A DNA stretch of 64,000 bases from Psettodes erumei (Eukaryota; Chordata; Actinopteri; Pleuronectiformes; Psettodidae), in the NCBI GenBank assembly GCA_016785225.1, contig JAFBJZ010000617.1, forward strand, positions 62,001 to 126,000. Reading direction: 5' to 3'. The notes under the pieces were generated by a model. That model was not told the origin of the DNA, did not search any database, and saw only the letters and a list, made by a program, of their open reading frames with translations. The translations under genes and the position numbers were made by a program. Below, one piece after another: positions 1-11,736 of this stretch (position 1 is its first letter; every line of letters begins with the position of its first letter).

Positions 1-1524
1 GAAAACTCTTTTCGGAAAAGAGGAAAGCCCGCCTCCCTCGATCCAAACCGACCACATGTGATTGTCGAGGGCTCTGATTGGACCTTGCACCTGCCACCCC
101 TCCCAACCGACGACCCGCGGCCCGAGCGGAACTTCCTGCGAGTGGGTCGTATGTCACGGTGCGCTCTCAGGCGTCGCCAACAAGACCCCAATGACACGGA
201 CGCACACGCCCTGATGAGAGATCGACAGCGGCTGTAAATTCGAGGAAACGCCGCCGCAGGCACAGTTCGCTTAAATAAATGTAAACAGCGTTTTTACAGG
301 TTCGAACACGTGAACCTCCATCGACGAGCGGAAACGGCCTGGAAGGTTTTAGTGCATTTGGCGTAAAAATCAAAAACATAAATCCGGACCGGAGTTGCCA
401 AGTTTTACTCGAGGGTTCGTTAGATCTCTGTCGCCGTGGGACGCTGACAAACGAGAGGCGAGGCCGGGTCAGGCCGGACAGCGTGGAGGTGGAAGGCCGT
501 GGGGGGACGGCGATGCCATGGTAACCTGCTGACACAGCACCGTCTCTTTACAACTTCCGAGCGAGCTGCCGGCAGCGGCGCGGTAAAATTTCAAGTGGCC
601 GGCCGAACAGAGCGGCTCTTATCGGGGGTTACAGAGCGAATACCGTGCTGAATTATTCTAATGGATGTCTGTTAGCCCCCTCACATGTTGGGTTGGGTTG
701 CCATGTTCTGTCCATCTCATCCACCTTTTTCCAGGAGCAATCTGACTGAACTTAAGCCATCCATCATTCTGAAGCCATCTTCGCCGTCATCCTTTTTTCT
801 CCTCTCCGTACCGGTGGCGACCACGACTAACGGCGGCGTTAGAAACGCTCGAGCGTCACGTGAAGTCATCGCCCACTGGATTCTCCCCTTTTGGCGACAA
901 ATGGCACCAACCCGGCGGCTCCACCGAGCCTTCCTGCCTTCGCTCCTGTGGTTCTATCAGAAACGACGGGCTCGGGCCGAACCTCGGACCCAACCCCCCA
1001 CCCCGCGAGAGGAATGCACACAAGACCTCGTCCCTCCACTTCCCCCGCTCTCTCTTTCATAACACAGCTCTCGTCTGTTGGTTTAATTAGGCTTTACCTC
1101 GTTTGAGGCTACTGGGGCGAGAGCGTCTGGGGAAGGCGTGTTGGGGGGGAGGGGAGGGGGTTTACGATTCCGGCCGCAAAAATGGCGGCGAACGCGGGCA
1201 TCGCCGGTTCTCAGTTTGTGGCCCTCAAACCTCCGAGTCTGTAACAACATGGCCGACCCTCGTGGACCACAGACCCGTTTTATATTTACCGCCGAATTGT
1301 GGACGTCAACGCGGCCACGTGATTCGCTGGGTCTGAGACGCTGTAGAAACCAGCTGCGACTCACCATCACCTGTCATCTGTACAAACTTACATTTACTCT
1401 GCTTGAACACCGTATATTGATTGGCGCACAAAGAGCCAATAAGGTGCTGCGTGGCGCCAGGTGTAAAGATCATGCGATGCTAACAAGATGGTGGCCCGAG
1501 CACCTGGCGCGGTCAGACGCTTAC
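1..1524 (-). other. slco5a1 intron following the first coding exon
   Basis: This stretch lies downstream (minus strand) of the splice donor of the slco5a1 exon; the donor GTAAG reads right to left at 1524-1520. I see no further slco5a1 exon here, so the next exon is off the window. Short open frames on both strands show no recognisable domain and no conserved splice context, and I regard them as chance. Confidence 0.6.
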
Positions 1525-2461
1525 CTAGATACAGCGAGGCGTTCTCCTTCTTGACGTTGTCATCCAGGTAGGTGGGTCCCAGGGTGTAGATGGGCGTGGA
1601 CCCCATGCCCACCAGGATCTGGGCGATGACGAACAGCGCCACGTACAGGTTGTGCTCGTTGCCCTCCTGGTCCCGGGGGCAGGACGCGACGTCCACGCGG
1701 TCCCTGCCGCTGGCGTTGCTGTTCATGCACAGGCCCTCGTTGGCGGAGGACGAGTTCACCTCCTGGATCTGGTACGCCGGGGAGATGAAGTGAGGTAAGG
1801 AGAAGAGGGCGGCGCCCACGGCGATGAAGACCCCGCCCACCGCCAGCCAGCGAGGCCTCTGGCCCCGCCCGCCGAAGTAGCTGATGAAGACGACCACCAG
1901 CAGGCTCCCGATGTCGAAGCAGCTGACGAGGAGGCCCGACTCGGAGCTCCTCAGGCTGTACCGCTTCTCGATGGTGGTGATGACGCTGCTGAGGTAGCCC
2001 GACACCATGAGCGACTGGATGAACGTCAGGTAGCACATGCAGAACAGGAAGCAGCGGGAGTCCTGTAAGATGACGCTCAGGTACTTCCTGCTGGGCAGAC
2101 GGATCCTCGCCAGCCTGGCTGCGAAAAAACCCGGCGGCTTCCTCCTCGCCATGTTTTTACTCCTGCGGATCTCCGTGTTCTCCATGTACGAGCTCGGCCT
2201 GTTCAGCGCCGACTTCCCGGGCTTGGGCGAGTAGTTCGCTCTCGCCGGGGACTCGGCCTCGAAGGACTCGGCTTTTGCCGGCAGCTGGATGAATTCGGCG
2301 CTCTCCTCCGCCATTATGGACATCTGCACAGAACTAGCCAGTAGCGTTTCCTTTTGAGGCGGCGCTTCATTTAAAACAGGCATGCTCTTAGATTTGAAGG
2401 TGGCGCCCGGCTCCTCCGGCTCGCTGGAGAACCCGTCCTCCTTCCGAAGGGACTCGGACAA
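1525..2461 (-). CDS. slco5a1: Solute carrier organic anion transporter family member 5A1, 5' coding exon (partial)
   Basis: This is a 12-transmembrane OATP-family protein of the plasma membrane or endomembranes; the substrate of OATP5A1 is poorly defined. The exon encodes about 312 residues: a long polar N-terminus with a KSKSMPVL motif matching the human RSKSLPVL, then the first membrane segments with SGYLSSVITTIEKRYSL, SSESGLLVSCFDIG and SYFGGRGQRPRWLAVGG, and the end TPIYTLGPTYLDDNVKKEN. These are diagnostic of SLCO5A1 rather than SLCO4A1 or SLCO3A1. The exon ends at a GTAAG donor after the codons for ASLYL, and the remaining exons lie off the left edge. The start is a problem: the frame is open back only to a TTG at 2459-2461, with a stop (TAA) nine codons upstream of it. 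A good ATG (cat at 2484-2486, with A at -3 and G at +4) lies in another frame, one base out of register. The first in-frame ATG is at 2383, inside the conserved motif. Confidence 0.9.
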
Positions 2462-4480
2462 CTCCTGCTTCTTCGTGGTCCGCCATTATTTTTTTTTCCA
2501 GTCAAGCCCGCGTTTCTTTCGGGGGTTAGAAAAACAAACCAGCCCGGTTTGGAGGCTACATTCACAGTTCAGGGGCTGCAGCCCATTACATTTATTATTA
2601 ATAGGTACATCTACCCCCACAAATAGAGTCTGTGGCGCCTTAAGGGGCGGAAAAAGAGCAAATATGACGTCCAAAGTGAACGCAGACTCACAGCTTCTGC
2701 TTATCTCTGGGTTTTGTTTATCTTGCGGCGCACACTTGCCTCCCGCCACCATCCAGCCCGGAGGTGGAGACCGCTCAGGCCTCCTCAGCTTGACCGGCGG
2801 AGCTCCGGGGCCGGGGCTCCCTGCAGACGCTCGGCATTTCCTCTCTCGGCTTGGACGCCCGCTGCTCCTCGAGCCGCCGGCGACGGAAGGAAGTCGCAGA
2901 GCCCGCGCCGCATCCCCGACGCCCCCTGCCAATGAGGATCACACAGTCACAATGTCACTCCTGTCCGTCCATTAGACGACGGTGCCCCACCAACACCACC
3001 ACCACCACCACCACCACCCCGCTCCTCCTCCTAACTCCTCCTCCTCCCCAAGTCAAGGGCATCCTCCTCCTCCACCTCCTCCACCTCCTCCCACCCCCCA
3101 CCCCCCACCCCCGACGTTATCACCGCACCAGCTGTCCTCACTGTGGGCGAGAGAGACTGTCATTCAGTGATTATGTCTCTGCGAGAGTAAAATAATAATA
3201 ATAATAATAATACCGGAGATTTAAAAAAAATAAAACCGAGGGGACGAGGAAAACGGAGCGAGAGGTCGGGAGAAGTCCGACGGGGTCCTGGCGACGGGCA
3301 GCCCGGATAACGGAGCTGCTCCGAAACACCGCAGTGCTGCTCGCAGCCCTGTTTTCAAAACAAGGGCTGCTGCACGGAAACGGGAACGGTCCGCTTCAAA
3401 ATAAAAGCACAGAAATGTATGCGTTTGTTCGGCAGCACACATAAACGTATGCACTTGTGTTTTAAAAATGAGTAAATAGATAAATAAATAAACAAATAAG
3501 TCAGTAAGTAAGAATAAAAAAAAGCCTTGTCTTAAAAAACAGTTACAAAAAACATTGGGATTTAATAATGGATTTAAATTGAATTCGTAAAGCCAACTGA
3601 ACTATGTCTAAATATGTGTAGTTTTAAGTTTTCTCTGTATTATTAACCCTGTATATGTTGTCAAAGTGTGTGTGTGTGTGTGTGGGGGGGGGGGTTCCCC
3701 GTCAAATTAAAAAAAAAATAATACGGAAAACATTGCGGAACCCTGTGGATCGTCTACACATTAAATAATAATATTTAATATTTTAAATAATATTTTCTTT
3801 GTTTTTCATCCCCCCGAACCTTTGCTGTCTAACGATAAGTTCGGCTCAGGTAATATACAATTACAATAAACTGAAAGACTGCGTTTCCCATTCAGTTAGC
3901 AAAGGAGTTTACCATTTTAGCTAGTACCTCAATCCTAGCTCGGCAGCGACAATTTATCGTCTTTTCACTCAAAAGCCACGAGTTAAACACAGTCTTTAAC
4001 CGTCGAGTTCATCCACGAAACGTTTCCACGCGTGTGTTGTAAACAGGTGTGATGTTTTAAATTAATCAATAGCGACGATCGATTCAGGCATTCTACTTTG
4101 AAAAGTAGCACCTGAGCGCTTTCCTTCCACAATACGGCTGAAGTCCCAGCTAGCCGCGCAGCTAGCGGCTAAACGTAAAACAATAACAATGGTGACGCTG
4201 TGGCTCGCTAACGTGACGGGGGAGGAAACTTAAAACCTCCACGTCCGGTTTAAAAGACACGACAGGCGGTTAAATCCCGAACAAAACACGCGTTCAAACA
4301 AACAAACAAAAATAAAAACAAAACAAAATAAAAAGATATTTCACCTGCAAAAAAAAAAGATGTTTCCGTGAGCACCGTTAGCGAAGACAAGACCGGAAAC
4401 TTGTTTCGCCTTCAAAATAAAAGCAGGACGCGTGTCACCAAAGAGAAAGAGAGATTGCCTGGGGGATTATTTGATTGGAT
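2462..4480. other. slco5a1 upstream region; no gene seen
   Basis: This is the presumed 5' UTR and promoter flank of slco5a1 (minus strand) followed by AT-rich DNA up to the TRIM 3' end. It contains a compound (ACC)n/(CCT)n tract, a short (TAA)n near 3190-3212 and a GT/G run near 3667-3695. The proline/histidine-rich open frames across the triplet repeats are low-complexity artefacts. I found no other exon. Confidence 0.5.
2988..3112. repeat. Compound (ACC)n / (CCT)n / poly-C triplet tract
   Basis: This is a low-complexity purine-poor run of ACC, then CCT/TCC and CCCCCAC units upstream of slco5a1. It produces spurious His- and Pro-rich open frames. Confidence 0.8.
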
Positions 4481-5077
4481 TCGTGACAAGTTTATTTGTG
4501 CAAAACTTTTCAACAACTTGGCAGATTAAACTATTCCACATAAGGCCACAGAAAGGCACTTGGTCATAAACACAAAATATGGTTAAATAGGAAGGAATAG
4601 AAAATAATAGAGACATACAGATTTGCTAAAATGCAATAAAAACAGTATAAGAAGAAGTGCAGTGAGGTGTAATAAATAGCCCCAAAGTTATACTTGAGCT
4701 TTTCAGGTAAATTGCACAAAATATGCACCAAAAGAGAAAGAAGTGAACAGCGCCTCCCTGTGTTTCGTTTTGGCATTGTAGATTGCAAACAGAAAGCAAA
4801 CCTGTCATTCATTCACATTGTGGCTGCACAATGCCCATTAGATTTTGACCCAACGCTATACAGAGCCATGCAAAGCAAAAGTAGCACTTACATATGGAGA
4901 AGGTGCATCAGAGTAAAATTTAAAAAGCTCATAGTCTCAGCATTCAGTTCTCATCATGCCATGGTTTAAGTTTACTTGATTAGTGTCAAGACAGAGGAAA
5001 GCATCAACAGCCTGCACACGTGCACACACAACAACATCATCAACCTCTACTTTACTAGATGGAAACACACAGAAAGT

Positions 5078-6763
5078 CTATTTGAGTTTACAGAACTCAG
5101 CTGCGTCCCCATCATACAAGTTAAGAAAAATTCCAGCATGGAGAGGCTGAGTGAATGTGGTCTGGACTCTGTGGAGCAGAGTCATGGTTCTAACGGAGAC
5201 GCTGTAGAAGGACAGAATACCTGCTCTGTGATCCAGGTACACTCCCACTCTGGAGGACCGAGGACCCCAGACTGAGGTGTGGATTTTGTTGTGCCAAAAG
5301 TCATAACTGTTACGGTAACAATATAATGCCCAAGATTTTTCATTGTTTCCAAATAAACATTCATCTGTGCTCCCTGCTCTGCTGATATTCCTGTATGCGA
5401 CGGCTACATAAGCTCTGACTCCTCTCCACTGCACCTCCCAGTAACAACGTCCAGTCAGACTCTGACAACTCAGGACCTGAGTCCACGAGGTGAATCTGTC
5501 TGGATGATCACGATAAGTCTGTTGTTCTTTCATTAGTGTTGCTTTTGTGTTTCCTTTAGATAATAACAGACATCTGTGTGCTGTGTTTGGATCCAGTGTG
5601 ATCTCCTGAGCATATCTTAAGAATTCAGATCTGGTCTCAGGCTCTGGTTCTGAATCTGACTGTAGAACATCCACCTCAGTCAGTGACGGTGAGACCTTTG
5701 TCCACTGGTGTCTCAGAACGTCCTGGAGTTTGTCTCTGAGCTCTGACACAGCTGCTGTCAGGTTCTCAAAGTAGGCTGGAGGACGGACTCGGGTGATGGA
5801 TGAGTATGTAGATCCACTGGGTGGTGTCAGTGAGGGATAGTTGCGTAGAAACTGGTTGTGATCCTCTGTGTCTAAGAGCTGCTTCATCTCAGTGTCTCTC
5901 CTCTTCAGCTCAGCGATCTCCTGTTCCAGCTTCTGCTGAAGTTCTTGGACTCGACTCACTTCACTTTCCTGCTGGGATCTGATCTGCTGCTTCACATCCG
6001 AGCGTCTCTTCTCCATGAGACGGATCAGCTCGGTGAAGATCTTCTCGCTGTCCTCCACGGCTTTATCAGCAGAGCGACTGATGGCCTCCACCTCCTGTTG
6101 AAGCACCTTCACGTCTTTCTCTCTGTCCTGGATTCTCTCCTGGAGGTTTTGTCGACTCTCCTCCAGATCTTTCTGCCTCTCACTTATTTCTGCTGCAGCT
6201 GAGACTGTGTCATGACCTTTATGTTCATCCACAGAGCAGAGATAACAGATACACTGCTGATCAGTGCGGCAGAACATCTTCATTACCTCATCGTGACGAG
6301 GGCAGATGTTCTCCTGCAGCTTCTTGTAGGGCTCCACCAGCTTGTGTTTCTTTAAAGGAGCTGCATCATAGTGAGGTTGGAGGTGTTTCTCACAGTAAGA
6401 GGCCAGACAAACCAAACAGGACTTGACGGCTTTCACTTTTCTCCCAGTGCAGACGTCACAGGCCACATCTTCAGGTCCAGCATAGCAGTGATCAGCAGGA
6501 GCAGCTTGGAGTCCAGTCTTCTTCAGCTCCTCCACTAAAGCTGCTAACATGGTGTTCTTCACCAGGACAGGCCTGGGCATGAAGGTCTTCCTGCACTGAG
6601 GGCAGCTGTGGCTTTTCCTCCCATCCTCCTCATCCCAGTGGGTTTTAATACAGTTCATGCAGTAGCTGTGTCCACAGGGAACAGTCACCGGATCCTTCAG
6701 CAGATCCAGACAGATCGAACAGGAGAAGGTTTCTCGGTCCAGCTGAACTCCTCTCTGCGCCAT
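5078..6763 (-). CDS. Intronless TRIM protein (RING, B-box, coiled coil, PRY-SPRY), TRIM16-like/finTRIM type
   Basis: Predicted E3 ubiquitin ligase of 561 residues in one uninterrupted exon. The RING finger near the N-terminus has all eight zinc ligands (C15, C18, C30, H32, C35, C38, C54, C57). A B-box1-like segment (about 100-145) and a B-box2 (about 155-195, CPRHDEVMKMFC followed by CICYLCSVDEHKGH) come next. A long coiled coil runs from about 195 to 315. The C-terminal PRY-SPRY (about 375-560) shows ITLDPNTAHRCLLLS, YWEVQW, GVYLDHRAGILSFYSVS and PLHAGIFL. Single-exon TRIMs of this type form large multicopy families in teleosts, many implicated in antiviral or innate responses, so I give no paralogue symbol. 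The start codon opens the canonical MAQRGVQLDRETFSCSICLD beginning. A TTTATT on the plus strand at 4490-4495 would serve as its poly(A) signal, giving a 3' UTR of about 0.6 kb. Tandem ISRE motifs upstream suggest interferon control. Confidence 0.92.
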   Translation of the reverse strand: MAQRGVQLDRETFSCSICLDLLKDPVTVPCGHSYCMNCIKTHWDEEDGRKSHSCPQCRKTFMPRPVLVKNTMLAALVEELKKTGLQAAPADHCYAGPEDVACDVCTGRKVKAVKSCLVCLASYCEKHLQPHYDAAPLKKHKLVEPYKKLQENICPRHDEVMKMFCRTDQQCICYLCSVDEHKGHDTVSAAAEISERQKDLEESRQNLQERIQDREKDVKVLQQEVEAISRSADKAVEDSEKIFTELIRLMEKRRSDVKQQIRSQQESEVSRVQELQQKLEQEIAELKRRDTEMKQLLDTEDHNQFLRNYPSLTPPSGSTYSSITRVRPPAYFENLTAAVSELRDKLQDVLRHQWTKVSPSLTEVDVLQSDSEPEPETRSEFLRYAQEITLDPNTAHRCLLLSKGNTKATLMKEQQTYRDHPDRFTSWTQVLSCQSLTGRCYWEVQWRGVRAYVAVAYRNISRAGSTDECLFGNNEKSWALYCYRNSYDFWHNKIHTSVWGPRSSRVGVYLDHRAGILSFYSVSVRTMTLLHRVQTTFTQPLHAGIFLNLYDGDAAEFCKLK

Positions 6764-6777
6764 CTCGTCTCTCAGTG

Positions 6778-6804
6778 AGTTTCACTTTCTCAGAAAACGA
6801 AACT
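6778..6804 (-). promoter_or_regulatory. Two tandem ISRE/IRF motifs upstream of the TRIM gene
   Basis: AGTTTCACTTTC (6778-6789) and GAAAACGAAACT (6793-6804) each match the interferon-stimulated response element consensus GAAANNGAAACT, on opposite strands and three bases apart. They lie 15-41 bp upstream of the TRIM ATG, so the transcription start must be very close or slightly upstream. Binding by ISGF3 or IRF proteins is inferred from the consensus. Confidence 0.6.
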
Positions 6805-7200
6805 AGTCTGAGCTCTGATCTACACAACATGTGCTGCTGCAGTGAGTGGAGTCCGTCAGCTGCTGGACTTCACCACATGTTGGCTCCACCCATCTTCAAA
6901 CTGCAGATCTGAAGAGGAGGGAACAAGGAAGTGATGTGGGCAGGGTGGAGCTCGCTGCTTTGGAGAGCAGGAAGAACTTACACAGTCGTCAGACCATCAT
7001 AAAGTGTTTATTATCTGTTCAGATGATGTTAATGATACGAGCTGTACAACATTTTAAAAGCAATATAACCTCAGAAAGAGGAGACACTAAATCCACCATA
7101 CAGTGAGATATGGAGGTGGTTTAACACTTGTGAAAATAAATTTATCACATTTGTTTTTTGACAATGAGGTGAGAAGATCGATGTGTGTGTGTGTGTGTAT

Positions 7201-7236
7201 GGTTAGCCTAGCTTAGCATAAAGCACTGGAAGCAGC
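7201..7236 (-). repeat. Dispersed repeat copy (core gttagcctagcttagcataaag)
   Basis: This is the reverse complement of the motif seen at 62.5 kb: a purine/pyrimidine-mixed segment with ttccagtctttatgctaagct flanked by taggctaac. Multiple diverged copies in both orientations mark an interspersed fish repeat of unknown class. Confidence 0.5.
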
Positions 7237-8139
7237 TATCCTGTGTTCCAAATGATATAAAACCGATATATAAAATTAATAATACCTTATTTTAAATTAT
7301 TCTGATGTTAGCTTTTTATTTATCTTATGTATTTGTGGGACGTTGAGGTTTCAAACCTGCAGTCAGTACAGTTCTGCCATAGTCCAACATGTCCAGGTCT
7401 CAGTAACGTAGATGTTCCTCACACAGACTCACTAACTCACTGCCGCGGTTCAGATTATTCCCGATCGGCTTCGTTCCACGCGCCGGGACGCTCGGTGGCA
7501 GATAGCTTATCGAAACGCCTGCGAGGAGGCGATAGGGAGCAAATTAATTTTCGGCGCCGAGCATATAAAGAGCTGCCTTCAGCGCGGGTAGTGAACCTGG
7601 GGCGTGAAAAGGTTTCGAGGCCTCACAGATGGGTTTGCAAATGTCACACACGCCTGGAAGTTAAACCGCAGAATTACTGCTTTTTTTTTTTTTTTTTTTT
7701 TAAAAGATGCGTTTGCCACTGACAAACACAATCTGTGTACACGTATGAATGTAACATGTATTTGTTCCTTCTGCATGTTCATCCCTGTTGCCCACATGTT
7801 CTCGGCTCTTTCTGCCACTTGGTGCCGCCAACGCCTCATCTTTCCTGTCGGGGGCGACTGGAAACAAGCGCCATTAAAAGGTGCAACCGATTAGCATGCG
7901 GCGGCACAAGACGCGACGACTTCTCCAGTGTGGTACAGTCGCCACCCGGGGGAGACGAGATACGATCTGTGAAAAAACATTCAGTCGGTACATTCGGTTC
8001 GCCCTTTCAAATATTCATGACATCTAATCGCCTTAATCGCGGCGCGATCGTCATTTTGCAGCGTAATGAAACTCCCCGCCACACCACTCAAGCGCGACTT
8101 CACGGCGTCACTCTCAGACACGCTAAAACAAGCGCACCC

Positions 8140-8178
<39 letters not shown>

Positions 8179-9264
8179 ACGGCAACAACGCAGGTGACTT
8201 GAAAGAAGGAAGGAAGGAAGGAAGGAAGGAAGGGAGGCAGGGAAAGGGAAGTGTTCAAGTCAAAGACGTGTCAAAACTTCAAATCAAATCAAAGAAGAAA
8301 AAAATCTGAAATGTTAAATTAAACAAGAAACGACATGTTGAAAACACATCAAACGTACAACCAGCCGAGCGTGAGCCGAGAAGGAGGAAAGAGCTGCAGC
8401 AGAAAAACGTAAATATGCTAATTCTGCACAATATGCAGTAATATGGCAGAAATGTCCCGGTGACGCAGCGATACAGCGTCTTTTATCCCGTCCGGAGGCA
8501 GCGGCAGCTCTTTACACAGCAAACAGTGGGACGGAGCTAATGCGCGGCGTAATGTCTCGGCCCCCGGGAGCACGCTGGGACGCCGCCACGTCCTATTTGC
8601 TGGGATGTTGAGCTCATTCTGAAGCGCGCTTCATTCTCCCTGCCCTGTGGGATCTTAGCCACAGGCCGATGTACAGTACAAACAACGTGTTTTCCATCAG
8701 ACGCCGTAATGGCCTCCGCTCTGCCGTGCCTGCGTGACGCTGAGGCCTCCAGTCTACTTCGTCTCACTTTAGCAGTTTGGATGTCTGGGAACAGCAGGAG
8801 GAGATGTTCGACGTCTTATCATTGTTATCATTATTATAACGCCCACATGTGCAGGTCCGTCTCTGCAGCTTACGCTGTAGGTGTGCATGTTTTTACCCGT
8901 AGACGTAAAAGAGTTTTTGTTTCACAAAACCTCCAAACTCCAGAGAGAAAATTATATATATATATAACATAAAGCATTATAAATAAAACAGGAGATCTTA
9001 CATGTTACTTCTTGTACCATAATCTGAAAGATTCATCCTCTGGGAGCCATGAATGTCAAAAATATCTCCCCCCAATCCATTAAATTTTATATTTTCATTT
9101 AAGTCACTTTACAAATGCAGCGCAGGGGGGGGGATTATATGTGACGATAACGACGAAGAAATGACAAAGAGCAGAACGATTGGAATCTTAGCTCGGCGAT
9201 CAGATTATCGGTTCGAGGGCGGGTGACTGGCAGGGATTAAACAGCCGCAGTTAATTGGAAGTAA

Positions 9265-9298
<34 letters not shown>

Positions 9299-11249
9299 CC
9301 TGATGCGAAACAGGAGTGGGTGAAATTACAGTGCCCGTCATTTTGCTATTTCCTTACTGGACAAAATCCGTGCCTGACAACGATCTTTTGTTTGACCTCT
9401 GACTCTTCCCTGACGTCTGTGATGGGATGAAGGGCTGGATTCTGTCTTTAATCTCACGTCTTTAATCTTTAATACGTGTGTAAAAGTAGCATGTTATGGC
9501 ACGCGCGCAGTTTTATTAACTGCTACACGTACACATGTTTAGTGTGCGGTCAGTGCAGAGTAATTATCTGCTCATTCTCTGGATTAATCGTATCCTAATT
9601 ATCCTCAAAAGAGCTGATGTTATCATTTTAGGAACTTCTCAGAACACACAGCATTCACCATTTAAAAAAAAAAAAAAGGCATTTACGTCAACAAGAGCAA
9701 CAATTCCTGAAAAAATATGTTTTTCGAAAAACTTTTTTATGAAAAAAATTTAAAAATTTTATTTTTTTTATGTTGGTAGCAAAGAATAAAAATATAAAAC
9801 AAATAATATCAATAAATAATATGTAAATGATTAAAAATAGATGTAATTTAGTTCGCCCTTGCTCTTTCTTTTTATGTTTTATGGTGTCTGATAAATGATA
9901 AAGTGACTCTCTGCCGCCCCCTGCTGTTCTGGAGCGCGTCATTTCAGATCTAATCTTTGTTTTTTTTCATGAGAGAATCTACTTTTATGTCTATTTAAAG
10001 ACCTCTCTTCAAAGATTGCCGAACAAGGGGTTCGCTTTCTCCACCACAAACCTTCCGATGTGATTTAAGTGTTTTCTAAGTCAAATAGTTGAGCGACTCC
10101 TGACTCAGTTTCCCACCGAGCTGATGCAAAAAAAAACTCAGCGACTTTCTGCTTGAATCGCAGCGTCGCACCGAAGCTCTTCCTCTCCTCATGATGTCAC
10201 GGCCATAACAGCCTCCCTAAAGCCGGCAGCGGGGGTGGTGGTGGGGGTGGGTGGTGGTGGTGGTGGGGTGGAGTAGGGGGAGTCAGTCACAGGGCTTCCC
10301 GCCGTACGCAGAGCTGCACTCCGAATCCTCCTCGAGCATTTGGTCTCAGTCAGAAGAGAAGAAGCAGCTGCAGAGACAAACTTCTCCTGGGGAAAATATC
10401 GATAGAATAACAACGGGGGGAAAAAAAAAACAGAAACAGAAGATAAAGATAAATCCTCCTGAATGGCTCTGGTGCATGGGACCTGCAGCAGCAGGAACAT
10501 GGAGAGGTCAGACCACGATACGAAAGGAAAGACCAAGAGGAAGAGGAGGAGGAGGTGTAAAGGCAAAGGTTAGTGGGGCAGGTGTGCGCGATGGTGTCGA
10601 TTGTGTTTCCGGTGTTGGCTGTTGCAACCAATCGTTTTCGTGCTCAAACCCGACCACACCTTCACCCAGTCACCTCATTAAAGGTCAGTAAGGTGAGTTG
10701 TTGATTTCCCAACCGGGAGTTCTTCTCTCGGAGAGTTTTATCTGTGGCGTCACGACGGGGACGGACGACTTGAGCCAAATCATCTTTGTCATTTAAGTTT
10801 TAAAGGTACGCTGCGCAAAAGTTTAGCTGGAAAAAAAAAACAAAACAACATGCATTAACTGAAAATTACTGAAACTGAAAATTAGGCAGAAAAGTTGACG
10901 TCAAACAGACGTGAAACGATGAAATCCAGTGTTTGGATATTCAAATCTCCTGGTTCCAATAATATCATTGTGGATTGGTATCTGCTCTGAGGCTCAACTG
11001 GTGATGTACTGGTGTTGTATCATGTGTGCGATGTGTATGTGCATGAGTTTAGTGACGCCAGCTCCGGTAATCATAATTACAGTTGCGGCCTGGGCAACAG
11101 GTCGGCCTTTTAGGATTAAAACCGGCATTGTTCTCCACATGCTAATCCCAACTAAACGCGGCAGATTACTCCGTGATGGCTTTTGTATTAAGTCCAGTGG
11201 TTATTCAAGGCGCTCTGAGCCTATTCCACTTTCATTAACGACCCGTTGG

Positions 11250-11283
<34 letters not shown>

Positions 11284-11680
11284 CTGTGTGTGTGTCTGTG
11301 TGTGTGAACATCAGAGCGTCCTCTTCAAAAAAACAAATCAACGTGGCAGCATAGCTCAAATCCTGCTATTTTATGGCCAGAATGCACTTAGCTAATGCTA
11401 GCCGGCTACGAGCGGCACTTTCCTGCCAGCTGTCGTTTGAGAAATGGAATCTAAAAAAAAAAAAGAAGAAGAAGAAGAAAAAAGAAAAGATTTGTCGAGT
11501 GTTTTTAGCAAACGCTTACATGAAAACATCCAATTTAACGTCATCATTTCATCTCGTATTTTATGCAGTTACCTTAAAGACGCTAAATACAGAACTATTG
11601 GAGCTAGAAGGCGAATAGCGTAGCTTAGCATGACCGGGACCTGCACTTCAGAGCTTCTGGTGGGGTTGAGGCTAGTGGAC

Positions 11681-11736
11681 AGCTAGGCTAGCCGTTTCCC
11701 CTCTACTCCGAGCCTTTGTGCTAAGCTAGGCTAACA
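11681..11736 (+). repeat. Dispersed repeat copy (gctaagctaggctaac core)
   Basis: It reads gctagccgtttcccctctactc, then a diverged cc-agcctttgtgctaag and ctaggctaac. It has the same order as the copies at 60.1 and 62.5 kb. Confidence 0.5.

Noticed and set aside
2982..3170. His- and Pro-rich small frame upstream of slco5a1
   Set aside because: Encoded by (ACC)n/(CCT)n triplet repeats; no other coding sign.
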